Shown here: positions 8,393-14,885 of the stretch, one piece after another
Numbering within the stretch: the first letter of the stretch is position 1
Layout of the letters: the number at the start of each line of letters is the position of its first letter
From: Asaia bogorensis
GTDB taxonomy: Bacteria; Pseudomonadota; Alphaproteobacteria; Acetobacterales; Acetobacteraceae
Length of the DNA: 16,451 bases
Direction of reading: 5' to 3'
Assembly (NCBI GenBank): GCA_945873675.1
Contig: CAMCEP010000030.1
Location: 1-16,451, forward strand
Notes under the pieces: generated by a model
Seen by the model: the letters and a program-made list of their open reading frames with translations, nothing else
What the model was told of the DNA's origin: nothing
Databases searched by the model: none
Made by a program: the position numbers and the translations under genes

Positions 8393-9901
8393 TCAGCCTG
8401 GCACATCGCAAAGATAGCGCCGCAGATGATAGGGCTGCGCGGCAAAGGCCGGGCAGAAGGAAGCCACCACGGGTTCCAGTTTTTCGTAAAGATCACGGAA
8501 CTCAGCGTTCAGTGCCTCAAGCCTTTCCCGCGCTTCCTCTGCCTCATTGGCCAGGCGATTGAGATCGATGGTCAGGATACGACCATCACGCACCACAAAG
8601 CGCCCGCCAATCATCACATGCCGCACACCCGTGCCATCTTCCGTATGCACCAATTGATTGACGGTCCAATGGTGCGGAATCCAATTCACCGAAGCGCGAT
8701 CCAGGAAAACAATATCGGCCTTCATACCCGGCGCGATGGCGCCGATATCCTTGAAGCCAAGTGCGCGGGCGGAACCGCGCGTGGCAGCGTCATAAACTTC
8801 TTCAACGCTTGCCCAACGGCGTGGGTCCGGCGTTTGCACTTTTGACAGCATGGAGGCGTAGCGCATCGCCTCATACATGTTCTGATTGTCGGAACAATTT
8901 GCGCCATCCGTTCCGATACCGACATTCACGCCCATGTCGCGCGCTTCACGGAAGCGGAACATGCCATTGCCAAGCCGCATATTGCTGCCGGCATTATGGG
9001 CGAGCGAACCGCCCTTATCCCGCATGATCTTCAGATCATCATCATCCAGCCAAATCGCATGCGCCGCGGTGAAATCAGGCCCGACCAGGCCCAGGTCATC
9101 CACATGTTGCAGCAAAGTTTTGCCATAGCGCCTGATGCCGGTCAGTGCCTGCACCTTGCTTTCGCCAACATGGCTATGGATGCCAACCGCATATTTGCGC
9201 GCCAAATCGCGGCACCCGCACAGGAACGCATCAGAACAATGATGCGGGATGGTGGGCGCGACCGCAGCGCGAATATCCTTGCCATTCCAGCGCCAGGCAC
9301 CGATGGCTTCGTCCATCGCATCAAGCGTTCTCTCCCACGCGGGGAAGCGGAGCCTGTCCACGCGCCCGCGCAAAGCCTCCGGCAGGGTATCGTAAAGTCC
9401 GGGGATCGCCTCATAAACCGTCTTGTCGGCTACCATGGGCGCGATTACCGCGCGCATGCCGATTTCGGCATAGGCTTCCGCCACTGCGTCCAAGCCATCC
9501 TTGCTGGGGATTGGGAATTCCGCATAAAGGTCGTAGGCCGCCGTGCAGCCCTTCAGCACCATCTCGGCCGCGATGATTTGCGCCGTCAGCTTCTTGTCCT
9601 GAAGCGAACGATTGCCGCCGATCCAAGGGGCGGCGGCCAGTAGCAATTCAAGCGTCCATTTATCGCCCTGGCCGCGCGCCAGGCCGCCATGGCCATGGGT
9701 ATGCGCATTGATCAAGCCGGGGTGAATGATATGCCCGCTGGCGTCAATCACCTTCGCTTCCGGTGGCGCCGCTATCCCAAGGCCAACCGCCTTGATGACG
9801 CCATCCTGGATCAGCACATCGGTCGCTTCAGCGCGCCGCCGTGCAGGATCAGCCAGCATGGCATTGCGGATGATGATGAAGCCGGGTTCGATTTCAGCCA
9901 T
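8393..9901 (-). CDS. Metal-dependent amidohydrolase/deaminase (AtzA/TrzN/SAH-deaminase-like)
   Basis: 502 residues, amidohydrolase superfamily TIM barrel. Full set of expected active-site residues is visible: HTH at 67-69, H244 with E247 in HSHVGES, H281 in AAHAIW, and D332 in GIGTDGANCSDN. This is the mononuclear subtype used by guanine, SAH/5'-methylthioadenosine, 8-oxoguanine and s-triazine deaminases/hydrolases; the HxxE glutamate fits deamination or dechlorination of an aromatic or amidine carbon. N-terminal VIDASGHIIHPGLINAHTH and C-terminal GAIAPGMKADIVFLD are the family's composite beta-domain signatures. It is cytosolic. It follows the ABC permease by 12 bp (GGAG about 6 nt before ATG) and precedes the deacetylase by 45 bp. 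Substrate cannot be read from the sequence; a creatinine- or cytosine/guanine-like amidine would suit HyuAB downstream. Confidence 0.92.
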   Translation of the reverse strand: MAEIEPGFIIIRNAMLADPARRRAEATDVLIQDGVIKAVGLGIAAPPEAKVIDASGHIIHPGLINAHTHGHGGLARGQGDKWTLELLLAAAPWIGGNRSLQDKKLTAQIIAAEMVLKGCTAAYDLYAEFPIPSKDGLDAVAEAYAEIGMRAVIAPMVADKTVYEAIPGLYDTLPEALRGRVDRLRFPAWERTLDAMDEAIGAWRWNGKDIRAAVAPTIPHHCSDAFLCGCRDLARKYAVGIHSHVGESKVQALTGIRRYGKTLLQHVDDLGLVGPDFTAAHAIWLDDDDLKIMRDKGGSLAHNAGSNMRLGNGMFRFREARDMGVNVGIGTDGANCSDNQNMYEAMRYASMLSKVQTPDPRRWASVEEVYDAATRGSARALGFKDIGAIAPGMKADIVFLDRASVNWIPHHWTVNQLVHTEDGTGVRHVMIGGRFVVRDGRILTIDLNRLANEAEEARERLEALNAEFRDLYEKLEPVVASFCPAFAAQPYHLRRYLCDVPG

Positions 9902-9913
9902 AGGACGCTCCGT

Positions 9914-10705
9914 TCAACTCGCTGCTGTGCTGGTGCCTTCGACGCTGCTGGACCAGGGGAATAACAGTCGCTCCGCCAGCGCCACCGCTTGGAATAGCGC
10001 AATACCCATCAGTGCCAGCACAACCACAGCCCCGAACGCCAGTGGCGTGCGGAAGAAGGCCATGGAGGTCTGGATCAGATAGCCAAGCCCGGCATCCGCG
10101 CCGACGAATTCCGCCACCACCGCGCCCACAACGGAAAGCGCAGCCGCGACCTTGAGGCCGCCAAAGACGAAAGGTACCGCAAAGGGAAGCCTGATGCGCA
10201 GCAATTCCTGAAACCGGCCAGCACGGCACGCGCGCCCCAATTCAATGAGTTCGGGCGGCACCGCCAAAAGCCCGGCCACGCTGCTGACCACCAGGGGGAA
10301 AAACGCGACCAAGAAGGTCACGATGATCCGCGGCATTTCATTCGCGCCAAGCGCCACAATCAGGATTGGCGCCAAAGCCACTTTTGGGATGGATTGCGTG
10401 ATGACCAGCAGCGGGTAGATCGCCGCAGAGATGGTTGGTGAGGAAGCAATCAGCATGGCAAGCGGCAGGCTGATGATGACGGATGCAAAAAAGCCCATCA
10501 GCACCGTGCCCAGTGTCGCCAGGCTATGCCCAAGCAAGTTTGGCCATACGCTGACGCAGGCTTTCCAGATGGCACTGGGCGCCGGCAGGATAAATTCCCT
10601 GATCTGGAAAACATGGACGCTGATTTCCCAAATCAGAAACAGCGCAATCGTCGCACCCCAGGCGGGTAGGTTGGCCAGCAGCCGGGCTTTGCGGTCAGGC
10701 TGCAT
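9914..10705 (-). CDS. ABC transporter permease (SsuC/TauC/ThiX type)
   Basis: 263 residues with about six membrane helices, the standard permease of the nitrate/sulfonate/taurine/pyrimidine-precursor class of importers. The cytoplasmic EAA-like loop lies at about 155-187 (ELGRACRAGRFQELLRIRLP, then FAVPFVFGGLKV), where it would dock on the ATPase encoded just upstream. N-terminal motif FILPAPSAIWKA is typical. The start ATG at 10705 overlaps the ATPase stop by 11 bases, indicating translational coupling. It works with the binding protein at 11462-12445 and the ATPase at 10695-11465 in the inner membrane. Downstream the operon continues with the amidohydrolase after 12 bp, which links import and catabolism. 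Confidence 0.94.
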   Translation of the reverse strand: MQPDRKARLLANLPAWGATIALFLIWEISVHVFQIREFILPAPSAIWKACVSVWPNLLGHSLATLGTVLMGFFASVIISLPLAMLIASSPTISAAIYPLLVITQSIPKVALAPILIVALGANEMPRIIVTFLVAFFPLVVSSVAGLLAVPPELIELGRACRAGRFQELLRIRLPFAVPFVFGGLKVAAALSVVGAVVAEFVGADAGLGYLIQTSMAFFRTPLAFGAVVVLALMGIALFQAVALAERLLFPWSSSVEGTSTAAS

Positions 10706-11465
10706 TGGCGTCGCGCCCCTTGAAAATCAACGCACGAATACGCGCGGCGCAGCGTTGGAATTCCTCCATGCCTTCTTGCTCAAAGGCGCGGGGGCGCGGC
10801 AGCCCTACTGGGATAATATCAGCAATGCGACCCGGCCGTGGAGACATGACCACGACCCGGTCGGCCAGCAGGATCGCCTCAGAAATCGAATGCGTGACGA
10901 AAATAACGGCCATTTGGCGTGTGGACCAAAGGCGCAAAAGCTCCAGCGACATTTCTTCCCGCGTCAGCGCGTCCAGCGCGCCGAAGGGTTCATCCATCAG
11001 CAGCACGCGCGGTTCCTGCAAAAGTGCGCGGCATATCGCGACCCTTTGCTGCATGCCGCCGGAAAGCTCTCGTGGCAGTTTGGTTTCAAAGCCGCCCAGG
11101 CCGGCGGTCGCAAGCAGGGCACGCGCCTTGTCTTCCGTTTCAGCATTCTGCCGATGCATCAGCCGTATCGGAAAGGTCACGTTACGCAGCACATCCGCCC
11201 AAGGCAGCAGCGTTGCGGCCTGGAAGACCATGGCGGTGTCGGTGCGCGGTTCTGTGACCGGCGCATTGTCCAACATGACCTGGCCCGAGCTTGTCGGCAC
11301 TAACCCAGCCACCAGGCGCAACAAGGTGGATTTGCCACAGCCTGAAGCGCCAACAATGGCGACGAATTCCCCAGCGGCGATGTCGAGTGATATGTCGCGC
11401 AGCGCCTCCACGGCCGTGCCATCACGGCCGCGGAAGGTCTTGTTCACATTTTCAAGCCTGATCAC
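10695..11465 (-). CDS. ABC transporter ATPase (SsuB/TauB/ThiZ type)
   Basis: 256 residues with a complete ABC ATPase: Walker A GASGCGKST (39-47), Q-loop Q82 in VFQAATLLPW, signature LSGGM (134-138), Walker B VLLMDEP (154-160), D-loop and switch histidine H192 in FVTHS. The C-terminal SPRPGRIADI is typical of the nitrate/sulfonate/pyrimidine subfamily. It energises the permease encoded immediately downstream. The start is GTG at 11465 and shares the four bases GTGA with the binding protein's stop; no convincing Shine-Dalgarno is visible there, so translation is likely coupled to the upstream gene. The end overlaps the permease start by 11 bases. Confidence 0.95.
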   Translation of the reverse strand: MIRLENVNKTFRGRDGTAVEALRDISLDIAAGEFVAIVGASGCGKSTLLRLVAGLVPTSSGQVMLDNAPVTEPRTDTAMVFQAATLLPWADVLRNVTFPIRLMHRQNAETEDKARALLATAGLGGFETKLPRELSGGMQQRVAICRALLQEPRVLLMDEPFGALDALTREEMSLELLRLWSTRQMAVIFVTHSISEAILLADRVVVMSPRPGRIADIIPVGLPRPRAFEQEGMEEFQRCAARIRALIFKGRDANAA

Positions 11466-12445
11466 GGCAAAAAGCTGAGATCAATGGCCTGATTGTAGTT
11501 CCAGCTTGGTGACAGCTCAAGCGATGTAGCAACCTGCTGCCAGGTGAAATTCATCCGGTCAGTTGCCTGCCGACCAAACCCGGTTTGGCGTTGATGGTCG
11601 TTGAACACATAGCTCATGGTCGAACGGAGCGAACCCTGGCAGTCATCCAGTTCAACCTCGGGGTTGCGCTGAACGTGCAAGCGGCAGGCCTGTTCCTGGT
11701 TCTCATTCGCCCAAGTCATGGCGGAAGCAGCGCCGCGAAGGAAGCGACGAACCAGATCAGGGTTGCGTTGAATGACCTCATCAGTCGTGATCAGCGTGGT
11801 CGAATAGATGGCGAAACCGGTTTCAACAAAGGGCAGCACTACAATTTCTTCACCCGCACGCCGGGCTGCCTTGTTCTGGTAATAGTGATGGATCGCGAAA
11901 AATGGCGCGGCTTCCACACGCTTCGTGATCATCAGGGCAGCCATGGCGGATGCATCGGTATTCACCCATTGAATACGGTCAGGATTAATGCCCACGCGGC
12001 GCGCCACTTCGGGGAAATATAGCCGATGGCTATTGCCTGGCGTGATCGCAATGCGCTTGCCATCCAGTTGCTGAAAGCTAGTGATGCCGGAAGACCGCAG
12101 CACAAACATGGAATGGGGCGAATGGGTGTAGACCTGCATGATGCTGCGCACCGGCGCATTCTGGCGGGCACGCGCCGCAAGAACAGCACTGATATCAGCA
12201 ACGCCAAAAGGCGCCGCACCAGCGGCTACCTTGGCCACGGTATCTCCCGATCCATAGCCGCGGGTCAGCGAAAGCTCGATCCCATTCTCCCGCCAGGCAC
12301 CGCGCGCGGCACCTGAGAAATAGGCAGCATGTTCGCCAGTCGGAAGCCAATCCAGCATAAGCATCACGCGATCCTGGGCGCGCGCGGGAAGATTTGCGAA
12401 AGAGAGAAGCGCAAACACCAACCCCGCAATGGTCCTGATAACCAT
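11462..12445 (-). CDS. Periplasmic substrate-binding protein, THI5/NMT1 type (ThiY-like)
   Basis: 327 residues from ATG 12445. A Sec signal peptide MVIRTIAGLVFALLSFANLPARAQ has a positive start, a hydrophobic core and an ARA|Q cleavage site. The mature part begins RVMLMLDWLPTGEHAAYFSG, the classic THI5/NMT1 opening, followed by GYGSGDTVAKVAAGAAPFGVADI and DGKRIAITPGNS. Family members bind pyrimidines, hydroxymethylpyrimidine precursors, riboflavin, nitrate, sulfonates or aromatic N compounds; ligand unknown here. It is the first gene of the seven-gene operon. ATG 12445 is chosen over the upstream in-frame ATG 12523 because AGGAG (complement of 12453-12457) stands 7 nt before it and the signal peptide then starts correctly; the 26 extra residues would mask it. 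Confidence 0.92.
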   Translation of the reverse strand: MVIRTIAGLVFALLSFANLPARAQDRVMLMLDWLPTGEHAAYFSGAARGAWRENGIELSLTRGYGSGDTVAKVAAGAAPFGVADISAVLAARARQNAPVRSIMQVYTHSPHSMFVLRSSGITSFQQLDGKRIAITPGNSHRLYFPEVARRVGINPDRIQWVNTDASAMAALMITKRVEAAPFFAIHHYYQNKAARRAGEEIVVLPFVETGFAIYSTTLITTDEVIQRNPDLVRRFLRGAASAMTWANENQEQACRLHVQRNPEVELDDCQGSLRSTMSYVFNDHQRQTGFGRQATDRMNFTWQQVATSLELSPSWNYNQAIDLSFLP

Positions 12446-12452
12446 TCTCGGT

Positions 12453-12457
12453 CTCCT
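12453..12457 (-). promoter_or_regulatory. Shine-Dalgarno AGGAG that fixes the binding-protein start
   Basis: The minus strand reads AGGAG at 12457-12453 with a 7-nt spacer to ATG 12445. It supports starting the THI5/NMT1-type protein there rather than at 12523. Confidence 0.7.
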
Positions 12458-12483
12458 ATAATTGAGTGGCTGACTGGTGCCTT

Positions 12484-12503
12484 CCCTAACAGATGCTTTA
12501 GGG
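12484..12503 (-). repeat. Inverted repeat with octamer loop complementary to 12538-12545
   Basis: CCCTAA and TTAGGG form a 6-bp stem with an 8-base loop. The loop, CAGATGCT on the plus strand, has a perfect reverse complement at 12538-12545. In the operon transcript the upstream copy comes first (CAGATGCT), the hairpin second with AGCATCTG in its loop. Confidence 0.7.
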
Positions 12504-12621
12504 CAGAGTCGTAGCGCAGGCAAGGGTGCTTGTGCACAGCATCTGCGCAGTGCTGGGTTTCATCCAAGTTAAGTGGGTGCCTTTGCCTTGCGTATCATCA
12601 CTATGGCGGTGACGATCCGCA

Positions 12622-12643
12622 GCCATGAGCATAAGCTGATGGC
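12622..12643. repeat. Imperfect hairpin, 8 pairs with one G/G mismatch
   Basis: GCCAT, then AGC, an ATAA loop, GCT and ATGGC, with a single mismatch at the sixth position of each arm. It lies between the DMT stop and the operon. It could be a weak terminator part or an RNA element; no T-run follows on the minus strand. Confidence 0.5.
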
Positions 12644-12692
12644 CAAAGCCAAACGACAAGCGTGTTCGGCTAGACCGAAAGAATATCCTGCG

Positions 12693-13583
12693 TCACGCCT
12701 TGCGCGCCCTGGTTTCTGTAATGGCGATGTAGAGCCCCGCGCCGATGATGATGCTCGCCCCCAGCCAGGTCCATTGATCCGGCCAAAGCCCGGTAATGGC
12801 GTAGCCCACCGCGATGGCGCCGATCATCTGCCAATATTGAAACGGCGCTATGACATTGGCCGCGCCATAGGTCATGGCCTTGGCCACGCACCAATGGCCG
12901 GCTGCGCCCAAAACGCCTAGCGTCAAATGCCAAAAGATATCCGCCCAATTATTGAACGGCACCCAGAAGAAAGGGATGACGCAGCACATCACCAGCGCGC
13001 CAAACAGCCCACTATACATCACCGATGTTTCAGGCCGATCCAGCCCCGCTACCTGGCGTGTCAGGATTTGATAGATGGCATAACAAAAAGCGCTGGCCAC
13101 AATGCCAAGTGCTGCGGGTTGGAACACTTCAGACCCCGGGCGGATCACCACCAGCACGCCCAGGAAGCCCACCGTTACAGCCGCCAGGCGCTTCCAGCCT
13201 ATCTGTTCACCCAGCATGGGCAGCGCGAGCAAGGTCACAAAAAACGGTGACATGAAGGAAATGGACGAAGCCTTGGCCAGCGGCACATCCTTCACCGAGA
13301 AAAAGAAAAACGTGGTGGAAGCCAGCAACAGCAAGGACCGCGAAATCTGCACGCCGGATTTGCGGCTTTTCAACACGCTAAGGCCGTAGCGCGGCACAAT
13401 CAGCGCCAGCACAATCAGCAAATGCCCGGTGGTGCGCGCCCAGATGATTTGCTCCGAAGGGTAGGTGCGGCTCAACACCTGGACGATGCCATTCATGATC
13501 GGGAATAGCGTACAGGCCGCACACATGAAAAAAATGCCAAGCAGCAAGGATGTCTGACGCGGCGGCACCGCGGTGGTGGTCAT
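12693..13583 (-). CDS. EamA/DMT-family membrane transporter
   Basis: About 296 residues from ATG 13583 (312 from ATG 13631). Hydrophobic throughout with about ten membrane helices in two EamA-type halves. Features include GIFFMCAACTLFPIMNGIVQVLS, the SSISFMSPFFVTLLALPMLGE stretch with a Pro-Phe and a terminal glutamate at the end of the first half, and the second-half GAAGHWCVAKAMTYGAANVIAPFQYWQMIGA repeat. DMT carriers export or exchange metabolites; substrate not predictable. ATG 13583 is favoured because GGAGG (complement of 13595-13599) precedes it by 11 nt, though that spacing is long; no site precedes 13631. It faces away from the second ABC system and ends 247 bp before the catabolic operon on the same strand, so it may share regulation but is not clearly in the operon. 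Confidence 0.9.
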   Translation of the reverse strand: MTTTAVPPRQTSLLLGIFFMCAACTLFPIMNGIVQVLSRTYPSEQIIWARTTGHLLIVLALIVPRYGLSVLKSRKSGVQISRSLLLLASTTFFFFSVKDVPLAKASSISFMSPFFVTLLALPMLGEQIGWKRLAAVTVGFLGVLVVIRPGSEVFQPAALGIVASAFCYAIYQILTRQVAGLDRPETSVMYSGLFGALVMCCVIPFFWVPFNNWADIFWHLTLGVLGAAGHWCVAKAMTYGAANVIAPFQYWQMIGAIAVGYAITGLWPDQWTWLGASIIIGAGLYIAITETRARKA

Positions 13584-13681
13584 GAGGCTTGCGCCCTCCC
13601 GGAGGCTGCTGGCCGTGGCACGATAGGCCATAAGCGGCGTCAGGGGAAACTTGGCCGGTGGGCGGGCGACTCGGGCCGGCA

Positions 13682-13732
13682 GAGGCGCCTCGGCGGCTTA
13701 AACGATCCGAGGTGAACCCTTTGAAGGCGCCT
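13682..13732. repeat. Two AGGCGCCT palindromes spaced 42 bp
   Basis: AGGCGCCT occurs at 13683-13690 (inside the 10-bp perfect palindrome GAGGCGCCTC) and at 13725-13732. The 42-bp distance equals about four helical turns, so both would face the same side of the DNA, as expected for a cooperatively bound operator pair. No regulator gene is in the window. Confidence 0.5.
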
Positions 13733-13791
13733 AATGCACGGAAAACAGGCGATGCCGAGGCAATTCACCGCATAATGCCGATTAAAATATT

Positions 13792-13801
13792 GGCATATGC
13801 C
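13792..13801. repeat. Perfect palindrome GGCATATGCC
   Basis: Ten-base perfect palindrome about 65 bp before the ATG at 13866. Its left half also forms an imperfect inverted repeat with ATGCC at 13775-13779 across the AT-rich block. Possible operator near the promoter. Confidence 0.4.
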
Positions 13802-13865
13802 TTGCTGACCCCATCTCCCTGGGGCATGTGACGCCCCACCCCAGCCCCAGCGAGGAGAAAGAGCC

Positions 13866-14885
13866 ATGAGAACCAGGTATCGGATCGAACGCCGCGCATT
13901 GCTCACGGGCGGCACTGCCCTTGTGCTTTCCGCCGTTGCCGGGGCGCGGGTGCCGCTGGCGCAGACGCTCGAAAAACTCTCCTTCCAGACCAATTGGCGC
14001 GCTCAGGCGGAACATGGCGGCTATTATCTGGCGCTGGCCAATGGGCTCTATCGCCGCGCCGGCATTGATTGCGAAATCCGCATGGGCGGCCCGCAGCAGA
14101 ACCCGGCGCAGCTACTGCTCGCGGGGCGGGTGGACATGATCATGTCATCCGGCTTTCAGGCGCTGAATTATGTGCGCGAAAACGTGCCCTTCTTGGCGAT
14201 TGGCGCGGTTATGCAAAAGGACCCGCAAGGCTTCATGTTCCATGAGGAAGCCGGCTTTACGCGCTTTGAAGATATGCGCGGCAAACCTATTTTGGTGGGT
14301 GCTGGCGGGCGTGTGACCTTTTGGCCCTTCCTGCGCCGGCGCTTTGGCTTCACCGATAGCCAGATCCGCCCCTATACCTTCAACATCCAGCCCTTCCTGA
14401 CGGATAAGCAGGCCATTCAGCAATGCTTTGTCTCGTCCGAGCCATTCGCGGCGCAGCTTGCTGGCGCGAAGCCCAAGGTGCTGCTGTTCGCCGATGCGGG
14501 CTTCCCGAATTATCAGACAACCATTGATATTTCGCGCAAGCTGGTTGAGGAAAAGCCTGATCTGATCCAGCGCTTTGTGGACGCCACCATGCAGGGCTGG
14601 ACGCAGTATCTGCGCGGCCAGGATGTGGCGGCGGCGAATGCGCTGATCATGCGCGACAATCAGGAAATGACGCAGGAGAAGATTGATTACGCGGTCCGCG
14701 CCATGAACGAACGCGGCATTGTCTTCTCTGGCGATGCGGAACGCCTTGGCATTGGCGCCATGACGGATGCGCGCTGGGAAGCCTTCTATAACGCCATGCG
14801 TGATGCGGAAGTGATGCCGCCTGGGCTTGATGTGAAGCGCGCCTATTCGCTGCGCTTCGTCAATCGGCGGGCTGGGCTGGCTTGA
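13866..14885 (+). CDS. Substrate-binding protein of second ABC system, THI5/NMT1 type
   Basis: 339 residues. The N-terminus carries a twin-arginine-like signal: ERRALLTGGTALVLSAVAGA with the RR pair at residues 9-10, a hydrophobic stretch and a likely cleavage after about residue 32 (PLAQ). The mature protein starts LSFQTNWRAQAEHGGYYLAL, the THI5/NMT1 opening, then AGIDCEIRMGGPQQNPAQLLLAGRVDMIMSS, a ligand-site region. It is not a close copy of the first system's binding protein: the mature sequences share only the fold-level pattern. Ligand unknown; members bind pyrimidine precursors, riboflavin, nitrate or sulfonates. GAGGAG (13852-13857) lies 8 nt before the ATG. Its stop TGA overlaps the TTG start of the ATPase. 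Confidence 0.92.
   Translation: MRTRYRIERRALLTGGTALVLSAVAGARVPLAQTLEKLSFQTNWRAQAEHGGYYLALANGLYRRAGIDCEIRMGGPQQNPAQLLLAGRVDMIMSSGFQALNYVRENVPFLAIGAVMQKDPQGFMFHEEAGFTRFEDMRGKPILVGAGGRVTFWPFLRRRFGFTDSQIRPYTFNIQPFLTDKQAIQQCFVSSEPFAAQLAGAKPKVLLFADAGFPNYQTTIDISRKLVEEKPDLIQRFVDATMQGWTQYLRGQDVAAANALIMRDNQEMTQEKIDYAVRAMNERGIVFSGDAERLGIGAMTDARWEAFYNAMRDAEVMPPGLDVKRAYSLRFVNRRAGLA

Larger units (their letters stand above)
12446..12692 (-). promoter_or_regulatory. Structured 5' leader/intergenic region before the catabolic operon
   Basis: 247 bp between the DMT transporter and the first operon gene, with no supported gene. On either strand three inverted repeats stand out. First, CCCTAA (12484-12489) and TTAGGG (12498-12503) enclose exactly the octamer CAGATGCT. 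Second, AGCATCTG at 12538-12545 is a perfect complement of that loop. Third, GCCAT/ATGGC with an inner AGC/GCT and loop ATAA (12622-12643). A five-pair TTCGG/CCGAA repeat (12665-12679) lies just after the DMT stop. A small CAAG/CTTG hairpin (12521-12532) is nested between the octamers. No T-run follows any of them, and no TPP riboswitch consensus was found. The operon promoter is probably here. Confidence 0.5.
13584..13865. promoter_or_regulatory. Divergent intergenic region (DMT carrier / second ABC system)
   Basis: Contains the promoters for both directions by position, though no convincing -35/-10 pair is claimed. Visible elements: the palindrome GAGGCGCCTC (13682-13691) and its core AGGCGCCT again at 13725-13732, 42 bp apart; the palindrome GGCATATGCC (13792-13801); three direct ATGCC units at 13752, 13775 and 13797; an AT-rich block at 13780-13791; and a GC hairpin near the ribosome site of the downstream gene (13819-13844). 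ORFs crossing it on the minus strand are shadows. Confidence 0.55.

Noticed and set aside
10431..11303. 290-aa plus-strand open frame
   Set aside because: Antisense to the first ABC permease and ATPase; no recognisable domain.
12446..12692. TPP (THI-box) riboswitch before a ThiY-like gene
   Set aside because: The conserved CTGAGA and ACCTGATC-like segments are absent on the relevant strand.
13640..14015. Minus-strand frames across the divergent intergenic region
   Set aside because: Overlap the binding-protein gene and lack protein-like sequence or ribosome sites.
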